Source of the DNA: Bacillota bacterium
GTDB taxonomy: Bacteria > Bacillota > Sulfobacillia > Sulfobacillales > Sulfobacillaceae
Length of the DNA: 13,834 nt
NCBI GenBank assembly: GCA_023381095.1
Contig: JAMCTO010000182.1
Coordinates: forward strand, 1 to 13,834
Direction of reading: 5' to 3'
The translations under genes and the position numbers were made by a program. Every line of letters begins with the position of its first letter. The stretch's first letter is position 1. Of this stretch, positions 1-7,977 are shown piece by piece. The notes beneath the pieces are model-generated. The model saw only the letters and a list, made by a program, of their open reading frames with translations. It searched no databases and was not told the origin of the DNA.

Positions 1-1
1 G

Positions 2-406
2 AGACAAGTCGGGCGCCCAGTCCGAACTACTACCGTAGTGGTGGTCTTGGATTTATGCGTAATGCTGATTAACACTGCCGCAGCCATGTTCTGCTATGCT
101 GAGACTGTCGGGGTACTGGGGTTCCTAGTATCCGGTTTGATTGCCCTGGCAGGCATTGTGAACGAGGTGCGTTTTGGACGCAACAACACCATATCCATGC
201 TATTAGGCGTGCTGACCATGGCCATTATTTTGTACACTCTATATGCCAATGTGTACTCTGTCCCGCCAATGCCTTACGCGGTATTCCCTTATTTGACCTC
301 CGCCTGGATTCTTTTGGAAATAGGATTGCTGTACCGAAAGCCGTCTTTGCGTAACGACATTGGCCACGCTTTGGAGGCACATGCACGAGATTTAAGGAGG
401 CAGCAC
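2..406 (+). CDS. Amino-acid permease (APC superfamily), C-terminal part, cut by left edge
   Basis: The frame is open from base 2 and encodes hydrophobic segments that look like the last three or so membrane spans of an amino-acid transporter. They are roughly bases 35-160, 205-270 and 280-350. The stretch around SVPPMPYAVFPYL followed by a further span resembles the C-terminal end of APC-family permeases. A charged tail of about 20 residues follows, but no stop codon comes before the start of the next gene at 407, so permease and oxidase are now read as one frame. A lost stop codon fits the decay of the downstream gene. The natural pairing would be uptake and oxidation of an N-methylated or similar amino acid. 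The 5' part lies outside the window, so whether the permease still works cannot be judged. The family call is by general resemblance only. Confidence 0.5.
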
Positions 407-1222
407 GTGGCAGAGTATGACGTCATCGTGGTGGGAATGGCAATCAAGGGCGTTGCCGCTACATACCAATCCGCACGGACAGGCCTAAAGGTATTACGTA
501 TAGAGCAATTTGACCAAATAGGCTATGCGCCGGGATCTTCACACGGCCAAATTCGAGTGATCCGACAACCACATATTACGAACACCCCGACTACGTTCCG
601 CTTGTACAGCATGCATGGAACGAATAGATGGAATTAGCGCGTCTGACAAACCAATCCTTGGTGGTCCAAACCGGAGGCCTCATGATGGGTCTTCCCTCGT
701 CCGAGGCAGTGCGTGGTGCAAAAGGCGCTGCCATAGCGCACCATTTTGCCATATGAAATCTGGGATACGGATCAGGTCACTCGCCGTTTCCCAGCTTTTC
801 ATTTGACAGCCGAGGAAGTGGCGGTGTGGGAGCCGATGGCAGGATATATTAAGGCCGAGCTTTCACTACTAGCCATGGCAACCTATACCACCTCCATGGC
901 GAAAACCAACGAGCTCCCAAGAAGAGCCCACAATAACTATAGCACTTCGTGCATCATAGCGGTTCAGGTTGGTCGTGAGCTCCGCTACATCGGGGAACCG
1001 AGTGGCCACTGTTTGAACGGTCTCCCTGATGTACCAACTCTCCAGATTCCCATTTCATCATTGGGCGTATCCCCAGTACCACGGGAATGCGATTGTTGGT
1101 GCCGGGTATTCGGGACACGGCTTTAAATTTGCGCCCACAGTTGGGCGCCTGCTTCTGGATTTGGCTCAGGATCCGCACGCCGCTGACTTGCCGCTATTTT
1201 CATCAGACCTCATTAAAAATAA
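407..1222 (+). pseudogene. solA: Broken sarcosine / N-methyl amino-acid oxidase (FAD-dependent, MTOX/SoxA-like)
   Basis: An AAGGAGG at 394-400 precedes a GTG at 407 that opens with an FAD-binding fold (YDVIVVG). The dinucleotide motif reads GMAIKG instead of GxGxxG. GSSHGQIRVIRQ, typical of monomeric sarcosine oxidases, follows. Comparison of frames shows a 1-base deletion near 572-578, a TAG at 625-627 where a Trp codon is expected, and one extra T in the T run at 744-747. The frame then resumes with YEIWDTDQVTRRFPAF and WEPMAGYIKAELS. Much of the middle of the protein is absent. A C-terminal piece with GNAIVGAGYSGHGFKFAP is recognisable from about 1026 to 1222. The original stop also seems lost, because this frame runs on into the kinase gene. 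Family identity is good; exact substrate is unknown; a working product is very unlikely. Confidence 0.82.
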
Positions 1223-1223
1223 A

Positions 1224-1252
1224 GGGCCCAGGTGCTTCTCGGATGTGGGCCC
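1224..1252 (-). terminator. Possible minus-strand hairpin terminator
   Basis: GGGCCCA at 1224-1230 pairs with TGGGCCC at 1246-1252 around a 15-base loop. Read on the minus strand the stem is followed by TTTATTTTTAA, as in a Rho-independent terminator. On the plus strand no T run follows. No minus-strand gene is seen just upstream of it, so its use is unclear. Confidence 0.27.
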
Positions 1253-1343
1253 CGTCGTGCTGATCCGACCTCTTGTTGTTATACTCGGAGTAGCTCCACT
1301 GACCATCGCAGCACGTCGGAACATGTTTCACAAGGTGGGAGAT

Positions 1344-1856
1344 ATGAAACGAATTGCCATTATTGGTTCACCAGGGTCGGGTAAATCTACTTTGGCCCGG
1401 AAATTAGGAGAGATTTCGGGACTTCCGGTGTTTCATCTAGACCGTCTGTTTTGGAATCCGGGATGGGTTCAGTCGCCTAAGCCCGTTTGGATTGCCTTGC
1501 AATCTGCGCTCGTCGCTCAAGATTCCTGGATTATTGACGGGAATTATGGAGCCACGTTGCATATTCGGGCAGCCGCCGCTGACACCATCATTTTTCTGGA
1601 TTTTCCGCGCTACCTTTGCCTAGGTAGGGCTGTAAAACGAGTCTGGCAATACCGAGGCAGTATTCGGCCTGATATGGCGCCGGGATGTCCTGAAAAAATC
1701 GATAGGGAATTCCTCCACTACATCTGGAGATTTCCCGTAGACGAACGGCCGCAAATTCTATCCCAGTTGCGTCTTGCCTCTGAACGGGGAGCATCAGTAA
1801 TACAATTGACCAGGTCACAGCAAATGACCCAGTATATTAAGAGCCTAGAAAAGTGA
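1344..1856 (+). CDS. P-loop nucleoside/adenylate kinase-like protein (FlaR / topology-modulation family)
   Basis: A 170-residue soluble protein. The start at 1344 is chosen because AAGGTGGGAG lies just upstream and the protein then begins directly with the beta strand and Walker A motif (IIGSPGSGKST, residues 6-16). Further family features are HLDRLFWNPGW from residue 31, WIIDGNYG near 67 and RPDMAPGCPEKID near 113. These match the small ATPases annotated as adenylate kinase-like or DNA topology modulation protein FlaR, which are usually about 165-185 residues, so the gene looks complete. The substrate of this family is poorly known; phosphoryl transfer using ATP is inferred from the fold. 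The frame is open upstream into the sarcosine oxidase remnant, which produces an artificial 275-residue reading frame starting at 1029. The gene is intact although its left neighbour is broken, so it probably has its own promoter, which I could not place. Confidence 0.75.
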   Translation: MKRIAIIGSPGSGKSTLARKLGEISGLPVFHLDRLFWNPGWVQSPKPVWIALQSALVAQDSWIIDGNYGATLHIRAAAADTIIFLDFPRYLCLGRAVKRVWQYRGSIRPDMAPGCPEKIDREFLHYIWRFPVDERPQILSQLRLASERGASVIQLTRSQQMTQYIKSLEK

Positions 1857-2241
1857 GTCGATAAACAGCGCCAAGTCACGACATGGCTGGTTCTCTCAAA
1901 AGACAGAGCGTCCCGTTTTCGGGGAAATAAAAGACCGGTTTGACCAATTATTTTTAAATAGGCGATATTATCAGACAATTGATCCACGGGTTTTTCAGTG
2001 CCGTCCAGGAATGTGCCCAATCACAGAAGTTTTCGGCTGGCGAACCTTAGACGTCGCTAAACCATCCTGATCATCATGCCTGTTGCCCGACCTTCGGGAC
2101 AGATTTTCCGTGTCAGCCTCTTGACATAGTCGATAACATCTTTGCAAAGAAGAACATAAAATGACCGCGAACCACCTGCAGGCACCCACCCTGGCGGACA
2201 AGCATCGGCGAAGGCTGAACTAAAATCCTATAAATCTGCTG
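1857..2241. other. Intergenic stretch without a recognisable gene
   Basis: About 385 bases separate the kinase stop from the stop of the minus-strand gene at 2242. Short reading frames exist on the minus strand, and one open stretch (about 2220-2060) could be a relic, but it has no recognisable motif. A weak CCCG-TTTT-CGGG stem lies at about 1912-1923 downstream of the kinase; it lacks a good T run. I see no RNA gene or insertion sequence end. Confidence 0.4.
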
Positions 2242-2532
2242 TTAGGGTTCCGTGACTCTAGACTTCAGTACATAATCAAAATACCGCTCGGTCACCCCGT
2301 GACCGGTCCACGAGGCCCGAAGCTGGGTTTTTTTAACCACGCGCCGCATTGCGGAAAGCAGATGCCGATTGCAATCCTGGGCTGTGGTTCCGGTTAGCGC
2401 GCCCTCAATGTGAAACCCACCGGTCACTGGCTTTATGGCGGCGTCCCCAAAAAGCGATACTACCACAGGTTTTATTGCTTCGATGTCTTCCGTAGTGACG
2501 TCAGCGACCACCGAAAAGTTGTTCTCTTCCAT
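2242..2532 (-). CDS. Conserved-looking small protein of unknown function (96 aa)
   Basis: The start at ATG 2532 is preferred over the GTG two codons upstream because AGGAGG directly abuts that GTG and lies six bases before the ATG. The protein is soluble, with no signal peptide or membrane span. It begins MEENNFSVVADVTTED and contains a Gly-rich middle (VTGGFHIEGALTG, about residues 38-50), then a basic helix-like segment (RHLLSAMRRVVKKTQLRASW) and an aromatic C-terminus. The alternation suggests a compact alpha/beta fold, but I do not recognise the family and assign no function. A possible extended -10 element, TGATATCAT, lies on the minus strand at 2575-2567, about 35 bases upstream. Downstream lies the gene-poor 1857-2241 gap; upstream is the korB remnant. 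Good start signals and an intact frame argue for a real gene despite decayed neighbours. Confidence 0.6.
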   Translation of the reverse strand: MEENNFSVVADVTTEDIEAIKPVVVSLFGDAAIKPVTGGFHIEGALTGTTAQDCNRHLLSAMRRVVKKTQLRASWTGHGVTERYFDYVLKSRVTEP

Positions 2533-2610
2533 CGGCACCCTCCTGATTCAGAGTCTTCTGATGTCTATGATATCACATTCCTCGCGGGAACCCTATGCAC
2601 CCGGCTCACC

Positions 2611-3360
2611 TCAATCCTTTCCCCAATCCGACTCCGTATATGCAGGGTAGGTCTCAAAATATCGTGAAAATACGCTGTTTGGATCCCCTTCCATTGGCGG
2701 CAGCGAGGCCAATGGCGTTGCGGGAAATTGCGGTAAGCGATCAAATAAAGGGGGACTGGCCTTTTGATAAATCAAGCCGACCGGATGAAGGTCTTCTCGG
2801 CTTAATAAGGCAACAGTTTGTGCAAATTCATGAGGATCATGCCCTATATCTTCTACCAGACGGATGTGATCCTTCCGCCAGCGGTAGCTTCTGATTTTAT
2901 CGTAGGTCACAAGGAGAAAAGACATTGATGAGACTAAAACCCGGATGTTTAATGCGTCCTTCGACAAGGTCTGCGAGTAGATCCACTTGATTGGAGACCG
3001 CCTGGGCCACGTAGGTTGCTCCCGATTCCAACGCCAAAGGAGCAATGGGCACGTCAATGGAGCCCTATGGTGTGGAACTGGAAGCACATCCCAACTGACT
3101 GGTCGGTGCGGTTTGTTCCTTGGTGTTCCCGTAGACCCCGTTGTCCATCACAATATAGGTCACATCGATGTTTCGCCGACAAGCATGTATCAAATGACCT
3201 ATCCCAATGCCGTAACCATCCCCGTCTCCACCCGCAGCAATGACAGTAAGCGCGCGATTAGCGATTTTTATCCCGGTCGCTGCTGGCAATGTTCGGCCAT
3301 GTGTGGTGTGTAATCCATATCCCCCAAAATATGGGGTAAAGTCGGTCATTGATCCGTCGC
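2611..3360 (-). pseudogene. korB: Broken 2-oxoacid:ferredoxin oxidoreductase beta subunit
   Basis: The remnant shows the thiamine-diphosphate-binding region of KorB/PorB-type beta subunits: FGGYGLHTTHGRTLP, then GGDGDGYGIGIGHLIHACRR and IVMDNGVYG, and later HDPHEFAQTVALLSRE with PVGLIYQ. The enzyme class oxidatively decarboxylates 2-oxo acids with ferredoxin in the cytoplasm. Three lesions are visible. The N-terminal part, with the CxxC-type segment expected first, is missing upstream of about 3360. A TAG at 3067-3065 sits where family logic expects Tyr in TP(Y)GSIDVPIAP. Two bases are missing around 2911-2906, within what should be a SPCVTYDK motif (TGTGACC in place of TGTGTGACC). The C-terminus appears otherwise intact, ending at 2611. 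No alpha subunit is in the window. The small number of lesions suggests a younger pseudogene than the sarcosine oxidase. The family is clear; the 2-oxoacid substrate is not. Confidence 0.85.
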
Positions 3361-3376
3361 TCCCTCAGTGTGGGAA

Positions 3377-3393
3377 TGGGGCCTGATGCCCCA
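3377..3393 (-). terminator. Short hairpin just after the hpa operon
   Basis: TGGGGC and GCCCCA form a 6-base-pair stem with a 5-base loop, 22 bases beyond the hpaC stop codon. It is GC-rich and well placed to end the operon transcript, but no T run follows on the minus strand. It might instead act as a 3' stabilising hairpin. Confidence 0.35.
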
Positions 3394-3414
3394 ATCCTCA
3401 TATTAGATGCCTGC

Positions 3415-3951
3415 TTATTGTTCCAACAAGAAAAACTCCACCATATCATCTTGCTCCACACCTAGCTGTGAAAAATATTGCCCCCGGTAAAAAATGAGCG
3501 GGGTATGGTGTTCTTGTTCCCCAAAGTCCTCAACACGTCCGATGATAATGGTGTGGTCTCCGGCCACGATCCCTTGATCTTTTTGGCATAAAAACCATGC
3601 GGCCGCGTCATGCACCACGGGAAACCCCCCGGCCGCTGCAGCTAACTGCGGTTGGGCCCCGGGATGATGCTGACGGCGGCCAAAAATTTCGGAGACCAGC
3701 TTCTGCCCTGAATGCAAGATACTAATGGTAAACATCGCGTCTGGGGACGCCATATAGCGATGCATTTGGCTCACATTGCTCACCGACACCGCCACCAACA
3801 ACGGATCCAGAGAGACGGACATAAACGCGTTAGCAGTCATCCCATGAATTTCCGATCCCTGTTTGGCCATAATCACGGTAATACCGGTCGCAAATTTACT
3901 ACAGGCTTGGCGGAAGTCCCGCTGTCGGTCTATGAAATGGCTCATCTGCAT
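3415..3951 (-). CDS. hpaC: Flavin reductase component of 4-hydroxyphenylacetate 3-monooxygenase
   Basis: A 178-residue protein of the short-chain flavin reductase (HpaC-like, FMN-binding split barrel) family. It would use NAD(P)H to make reduced flavin for the oxygenase HpaB encoded two genes upstream. Visible family features are CSKFATGITVIMA (residues 17-29), MTANAFMSVSLDPLLVAVSV (38-57), the conserved GDH at 131-133 and the C-terminal PLIFYRGQYFSQL. The length is normal. GGGAGGG sits at the expected distance before the ATG at 3951; an in-frame ATG two codons later is an alternative start. It is the last gene of the operon, 22 bases after hpaD, and is followed by a small hairpin. An NADH versus NADPH or FAD versus FMN preference cannot be read from the sequence. 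Assignment to HpaC, rather than to another reductase of the family, rests on the operon context. Confidence 0.88.
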   Translation of the reverse strand: MQMSHFIDRQRDFRQACSKFATGITVIMAKQGSEIHGMTANAFMSVSLDPLLVAVSVSNVSQMHRYMASPDAMFTISILHSGQKLVSEIFGRRQHHPGAQPQLAAAAGGFPVVHDAAAWFLCQKDQGIVAGDHTIIIGRVEDFGEQEHHTPLIFYRGQYFSQLGVEQDDMVEFFLLEQ

Positions 3952-3973
3952 CGATCCCTCCCTGGACTATACC

Positions 3974-4966
3974 CTAGTCGACCATAATGGGTCGATCTGG
4001 CAATATCGGATTCGTTGTCGGCATGGGGTTTTCGTTCCAATCAAAAGTAACCATCGATTCATCAAACCATCGCTTTGGAGCTGGTGCTCCCCAAAACGTT
4101 TGTCTTTGTGGATCTTCGAGATCCCACCGTATTGGTTCCCAGTCAGGGTCTGCAAGCAAATAGTCGCCGGTAAAAAGTTCAATACGGTTGCCATCCGGAT
4201 CTCTTAAGTACAAAAAGAAGGCGTTAGTGGTTCCGTGACGTCCCGGCCCGCGTTCGATGTTGTCCACATAGCCAAGCGCGGCCAGGCGATCCGCCACCGC
4301 CAAGATCTGATCTTTTGATGAGGCAATAAAGGAGGCATGATGGAACCGCGGCCCTTTGCCGTTGGATATAGCCAGATCATGCGAGGTCTGCTTGCGATGC
4401 AACCATGCCCCCCAAATGCGGTCTTTGCCATTTTCCACACTGACGGTATACTCGCTCATTTGAAATCCCAAGTGATCTTGATACCAGTGCGCCGCCTCCT
4501 CCACGTAGGGACTAATATAGTTGACATGATCTAGCCGCATCACCTCGGCACCCCGATATAGATCGAACCGCTGCAGCAACCACGGTACCTGGTCAACTTG
4601 ATAAAAAAACTCTATCGGGAAACCAAAGGGATCTTGCGCCCGCAGCACACGGCCAAGCGCCCGCTCTACACCGGTCTCCCAGTGCACGTCGACTCCCAGT
4701 GTCCCGAAATATTGGGCCAGGACATCTAGATCGTTTTCGCTGGAGACACGAAATCCCACATGAGCCACGCCGGGTTCCGAAGCCTGGCGCAGTATCAGGT
4801 TATGGTGCGTCCGATCTTCGAGGCCTCGTAAATAGAGACCATCCGCACCGCGTTCGGTTACCGTAAACCCGACCGCATCGACATAAAATGCCTGGGCGCG
4901 ATCCAAATCGGTCACCCGATACTCAACATGGTGCGTTCGCAGCACATTGAATGTGTTGCTATCCAT
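3974..4966 (-). CDS. hpaD: 3,4-dihydroxyphenylacetate (homoprotocatechuate) 2,3-dioxygenase, type I extradiol
   Basis: A 330-residue two-domain vicinal-oxygen-chelate dioxygenase that would open the ring of 3,4-dihydroxyphenylacetate to 5-carboxymethyl-2-hydroxymuconate semialdehyde. Two glyoxalase-like modules are seen: residues about 10-125 (THHVEYRVTDLDRAQAFY) and 144-270. The expected 2-His-1-Glu metal site is present in the second: His147 (RLDHVNY), His210 (RFHHASF) and Glu263 (GNRIELFTGDY). The layout and the C-terminal extension DPDWEPIRWDLEDPQ resemble the Gram-positive Fe/Mn homoprotocatechuate dioxygenases (HPCD, MndD) rather than the LigB-fold HpaD of E. coli. The ATG at 4966 has a GGGAGGG ribosome binding site within the last codons of hpaB; only three bases separate the hpaB stop from this start, suggesting translational coupling. 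Whether iron or manganese is used cannot be read from the ligands. Confidence 0.93.
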   Translation of the reverse strand: MDSNTFNVLRTHHVEYRVTDLDRAQAFYVDAVGFTVTERGADGLYLRGLEDRTHHNLILRQASEPGVAHVGFRVSSENDLDVLAQYFGTLGVDVHWETGVERALGRVLRAQDPFGFPIEFFYQVDQVPWLLQRFDLYRGAEVMRLDHVNYISPYVEEAAHWYQDHLGFQMSEYTVSVENGKDRIWGAWLHRKQTSHDLAISNGKGPRFHHASFIASSKDQILAVADRLAALGYVDNIERGPGRHGTTNAFFLYLRDPDGNRIELFTGDYLLADPDWEPIRWDLEDPQRQTFWGAPAPKRWFDESMVTFDWNENPMPTTNPILPDRPIMVD

Positions 4967-4969
4967 GGA

Positions 4970-6448
4970 CTATCCCTCCCGTCCTAATAAGGGATCCGGG
5001 GTTTCATTCAGCAAATCCCGAATCAGTTGTTTTGCGGGTTCCTTGTTATAACTGTGGTATAACGCTCCGGCCATACGGACCGGGTCTCCGAAGAAGAAGC
5101 GTTCGTATAGTACTTGCCGATTTCCAAAGGTGGAGATAGCCGCATCCCACGCCAGCCGAAAGAGCCGGGTGCGATCCACCGCACTGGTGTTCTTGGCTTG
5201 ATAAAACCGATCAATATCGGGTCTTAGTTCTGGGTTATTAAAATCTCTTTCCGACGGGATCGCCATCAATCCGCCGGCTGCCAACTGCTGCACGATCTCC
5301 ACCAAACGCGGGTATACTTTAGGGAATGTATTGCGGGCAACGTTCAAGGGGGTCCAGTCAGGAGTCATGATCCCCCATTGATTTAACTTGGCGTTGGCTT
5401 CACTGGCTACCAAAAAAGCCTTCATAGTTTCCAGCGCAATCACCACTTCCGCCACTTTTTCCTGCACGTGTTGGAATTGCTCAATGCCAATCGTGTCTAC
5501 GATAAGACTGGTCACGCCAAGGATAAACTCAGCTTTAGCCACATTTTTGGCGATCACCTGGTGGGTCATATGCGGTGTGGCATCGGTTTCCGCATACAGT
5601 TTGTTGCATCGGTCGCCATCTTCCAACACAAAGATCCGTTCCCAGGGCACTAGTACATCATGAAACACCACCACGGCGTCCATTTCTTCAAAGCGGGATC
5701 CTAAGGGATGGTCAAAGTGGGACTTGCCGTAATCAAAGGTTTCCCGGCAAATCAGCCGCAGTCCCGGGGTCGACAGCGGCAATGCAAATGCAAACGCGTA
5801 CGGGCGATCTTCCTCGGTATTGCGTATCACTGTTGAAGGAAAAACCAGAATTTCATCAGCTAAGGGCAAAGTGGCTAACATTCGAGCTCCGCGGATAATG
5901 ACCCCCTCCGAGGTCTTTTCCACGACACGGGCGGCCAGATATGGATCCGCCTGCTGTGCCGCTGATACTCCCCGGTTAGCTTGGGGCAAAATCAAGGTGT
6001 GTGTCAAGCACAGGTCATTTTCACGCACATATTCGTAATATTTGCGGACATTATCGCTATAGCGCGAATTTTCCGTGCTAAAAAAAGGCGCCGCGGCCGC
6101 AATCGCCATGAGTTCGCTATTGAGGTAATCGGGGGCGCGCCCCATCATTCCGTGGGCATAACGGGCCCAGTGCTGCATCATGGTTCGCCGTCGGGCCAGA
6201 TCTTCTTTGGTGTGCGGCTGCATAAAGGAAAGTCCCACTAGATTGCCGGTCGAAGGCGAGCGGTACGTCATGTCCGGCTGCAAATGCGGATCATGCTGCA
6301 TGTCATAAAGATGTGCCACGGATTGAGCTATATTGCGAAACGCCGGATGTTCCGTAATTTTTCCCTCTACCTTCTCGCCATCAATCCATAAATCGCGTGC
6401 AGCTCCGTCTAGTTCATTGAGATATTGCTGTCCGGTACGAATTCCCAT
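4970..6448 (-). CDS. hpaB: 4-hydroxyphenylacetate 3-monooxygenase, oxygenase component
   Basis: A 492-residue protein of the HpaB family, with an acyl-CoA-dehydrogenase-like fold. It uses reduced flavin from HpaC and O2 to ortho-hydroxylate 4-hydroxyphenylacetate to 3,4-dihydroxyphenylacetate in the cytoplasm. Residues that bind substrate in the Thermus enzyme appear conserved: Arg104 and Tyr108 in GRAPDYLN, and His150 in LTHTLI. The N-terminus (RTGQQYLNELDG) and the middle (ADEILVFPS, VLVPWERIF) are typical. The length is as in the family. AAGGAGGACTTTTC-ATG gives a clear start at 6448. It follows hpaE by 35 bases and precedes hpaD by three. Other branches of the family include chlorophenol monooxygenases and 4-hydroxybutyryl-CoA dehydratase; the ring-cleavage neighbours favour 4-hydroxyphenylacetate as substrate. 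Confidence 0.94.
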   Translation of the reverse strand: MGIRTGQQYLNELDGAARDLWIDGEKVEGKITEHPAFRNIAQSVAHLYDMQHDPHLQPDMTYRSPSTGNLVGLSFMQPHTKEDLARRRTMMQHWARYAHGMMGRAPDYLNSELMAIAAAAPFFSTENSRYSDNVRKYYEYVRENDLCLTHTLILPQANRGVSAAQQADPYLAARVVEKTSEGVIIRGARMLATLPLADEILVFPSTVIRNTEEDRPYAFAFALPLSTPGLRLICRETFDYGKSHFDHPLGSRFEEMDAVVVFHDVLVPWERIFVLEDGDRCNKLYAETDATPHMTHQVIAKNVAKAEFILGVTSLIVDTIGIEQFQHVQEKVAEVVIALETMKAFLVASEANAKLNQWGIMTPDWTPLNVARNTFPKVYPRLVEIVQQLAAGGLMAIPSERDFNNPELRPDIDRFYQAKNTSAVDRTRLFRLAWDAAISTFGNRQVLYERFFFGDPVRMAGALYHSYNKEPAKQLIRDLLNETPDPLLGREG

Positions 6449-6483
6449 GAAAAGTCCTCCTTAAGTTTTGATGTACTGTGGGA

Positions 6484-7977
6484 TCAAGAGGCGCCCACGC
6501 GTGGAATGGGATGAGTGCCCAAAGCTACGTGGACGGTTTTCCATTCGGTGTAAAAATCAAAACTATGCACCCCGCCTTCACGCCCGATACCACTCCACTT
6601 CGATCCGCCAAACGGTGTCCGCAGATCCCGCACATTTTGTGAGTTCAGCCACACCATGCCAGATTCTACTGTTTGCGACACCCGATTCGCCCGGGCCACG
6701 TCGCGTGTCCATACGTAGGCGGCCAGTCCGTAGCGTACTTGGTTAGCCATGGCCATGGCCTCTGCTTCATCGTGAAACCGAAGCACGGTCAGAACAGGGC
6801 CAAAGATTTCTTCCTGCGCTACCCGCATATTGGGCCCGACTTGCATTAACAATGTCGCCTCTAAGAAATTTCCCTGAGGCCATCCAGATGGTCGATTCCC
6901 TCCCACGGTCACTTGAAAACCTTCAGATTCAGCCAAATCAATATAGCTTTTGACTCGTTGCCAATGTTCCTCGTGAATTAAAGGACCCAATTCTGTCGTT
7001 TCATCAAATGGATCACCCACGCGAATTCGGCGGATTCGCTCCGCTAATGTCGCTTCAAAACGATCCGCGATGCTGTCTTGAACCAATAATCGGGAACCCG
7101 CCGTACAGCGTTCCCCATTTAGCGTAAATATGCCAAACAAAGTCGCATCTACCGCACGATCAAAATCTGCATCCTCAAACACGATGACAGGAGATTTTCC
7201 GCCCAATTCCATGGAAAATCGCTTTAAGTACTGGGCGCCGTTGCGCATAATTTCTTGACCCGTTGTGGTTTCGCCGGTGAACGAAATCAGCGGAACATCG
7301 GGATGGGAAACCAACGCTGCCCCCGCCGACTCGCCGAGTCCGTGGACCACATTAAACACCCCAGGCGGCAAATCGGCTTCCTGGATAATGCGGGTCAAAC
7401 GTTCTGCGGTAATCGGCGACCACTCGGCGGGCTTCAGCACCGCCGTATCACCAGATGCCAAACAAGGGGCAATTTTCCAGGTCTCCAGCATTAAGGGCGT
7501 GTTCCAGGGAGTAATCAATCCCGCCACCCCTATGGGCTGGCGAAAGGCATAGTTTTGAAAGTGGGGTGGGTTCGGGAAGGCTTCTCCGGTCATGCGCGTC
7601 GCCATTTCGGCAAAGAACCGAAAATTTTCTGCTGCTCGTTCGATTTGACCCAAGGTTTGTCGGATGGGGATGCCGGTATCCAATGTTTCCAGCGAGGCCA
7701 AAGCTTCCCGATCCCGGATCATGCCATCGGCAATGCGATTTAAGTATCGTGCACGTTCCCGGCCGGGCATATCGCGCCACACCGCCAAAAATGCCTCCCG
7801 CGCAGCACGCACCGCCTTATCCACCGCCGCGGCGTCACCTGAGGCGACCTGAGTCAGCGGTTGATTGGTGGCAGGATCTCGGTCATCAAACCAGGCATCG
7901 CTGCCGTCCACAAATTCTCCATTGATAAAATGACGAATTTTATCGGGCACCAATGCAAGGGTATCGTTCCGGGTCAT
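6484..7977 (-). CDS. hpaE: 5-carboxymethyl-2-hydroxymuconate semialdehyde dehydrogenase
   Basis: A complete 497-residue NAD(P)-dependent aldehyde dehydrogenase. Its hallmarks are Asn159 in ITPWNTP, Lys182 in LKPAEWSP, the cofactor-binding SFTGETTTG near 232-240, the general base Glu257 in MELGGKSP and the catalytic nucleophile Cys291 in NGERCTAGSR. EEIFGPVL follows in the C-terminal part. In this operon it would oxidise the ring-cleavage aldehyde made by HpaD to 5-carboxymethyl-2-hydroxymuconate. The ATG at 7977 overlaps the stop codon of hpaG (ATGA), and AAGGAGGAGTC lies inside the hpaG end, so the two are probably translationally coupled. The general dehydrogenase family has many substrates; the specific call depends on the neighbours and on overall resemblance to HpaE. 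Confidence 0.92.
   Translation of the reverse strand: MTRNDTLALVPDKIRHFINGEFVDGSDAWFDDRDPATNQPLTQVASGDAAAVDKAVRAAREAFLAVWRDMPGRERARYLNRIADGMIRDREALASLETLDTGIPIRQTLGQIERAAENFRFFAEMATRMTGEAFPNPPHFQNYAFRQPIGVAGLITPWNTPLMLETWKIAPCLASGDTAVLKPAEWSPITAERLTRIIQEADLPPGVFNVVHGLGESAGAALVSHPDVPLISFTGETTTGQEIMRNGAQYLKRFSMELGGKSPVIVFEDADFDRAVDATLFGIFTLNGERCTAGSRLLVQDSIADRFEATLAERIRRIRVGDPFDETTELGPLIHEEHWQRVKSYIDLAESEGFQVTVGGNRPSGWPQGNFLEATLLMQVGPNMRVAQEEIFGPVLTVLRFHDEAEAMAMANQVRYGLAAYVWTRDVARANRVSQTVESGMVWLNSQNVRDLRTPFGGSKWSGIGREGGVHSFDFYTEWKTVHVALGTHPIPRVGAS

Noticed and set aside
2..637. A permease-oxidase fusion protein
   Set aside because: The GTG at 407 has its own AAGGAGG and the oxidase frame breaks soon after, so the open frame reflects a lost permease stop codon, not a designed fusion.
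1029..1856. A single 275-residue protein combining an oxidase C-terminus and a kinase
   Set aside because: The first 105 codons are the frameshifted sarcosine-oxidase remnant. A good ribosome binding site before 1344 and the normal family length mark the kinase as a separate 170-residue protein.
1995..2220. A minus-strand relic gene in the gap after the kinase
   Set aside because: An open stretch with CKDVIDYVKRLTRKICPEG was examined. It has no start signal and no motif I can match, and stops occur in all frames soon after.
4970..6448. 4-hydroxybutyryl-CoA dehydratase instead of HpaB
   Set aside because: The same superfamily, but the Arg104/Tyr108/His150 pattern and the HpaD/HpaC/HpaE neighbours fit the flavin monooxygenase.
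7255..7925. Several long antisense frames over hpaE
   Set aside because: They are shadows of the GC-biased coding strand, with no start signals or family motifs.
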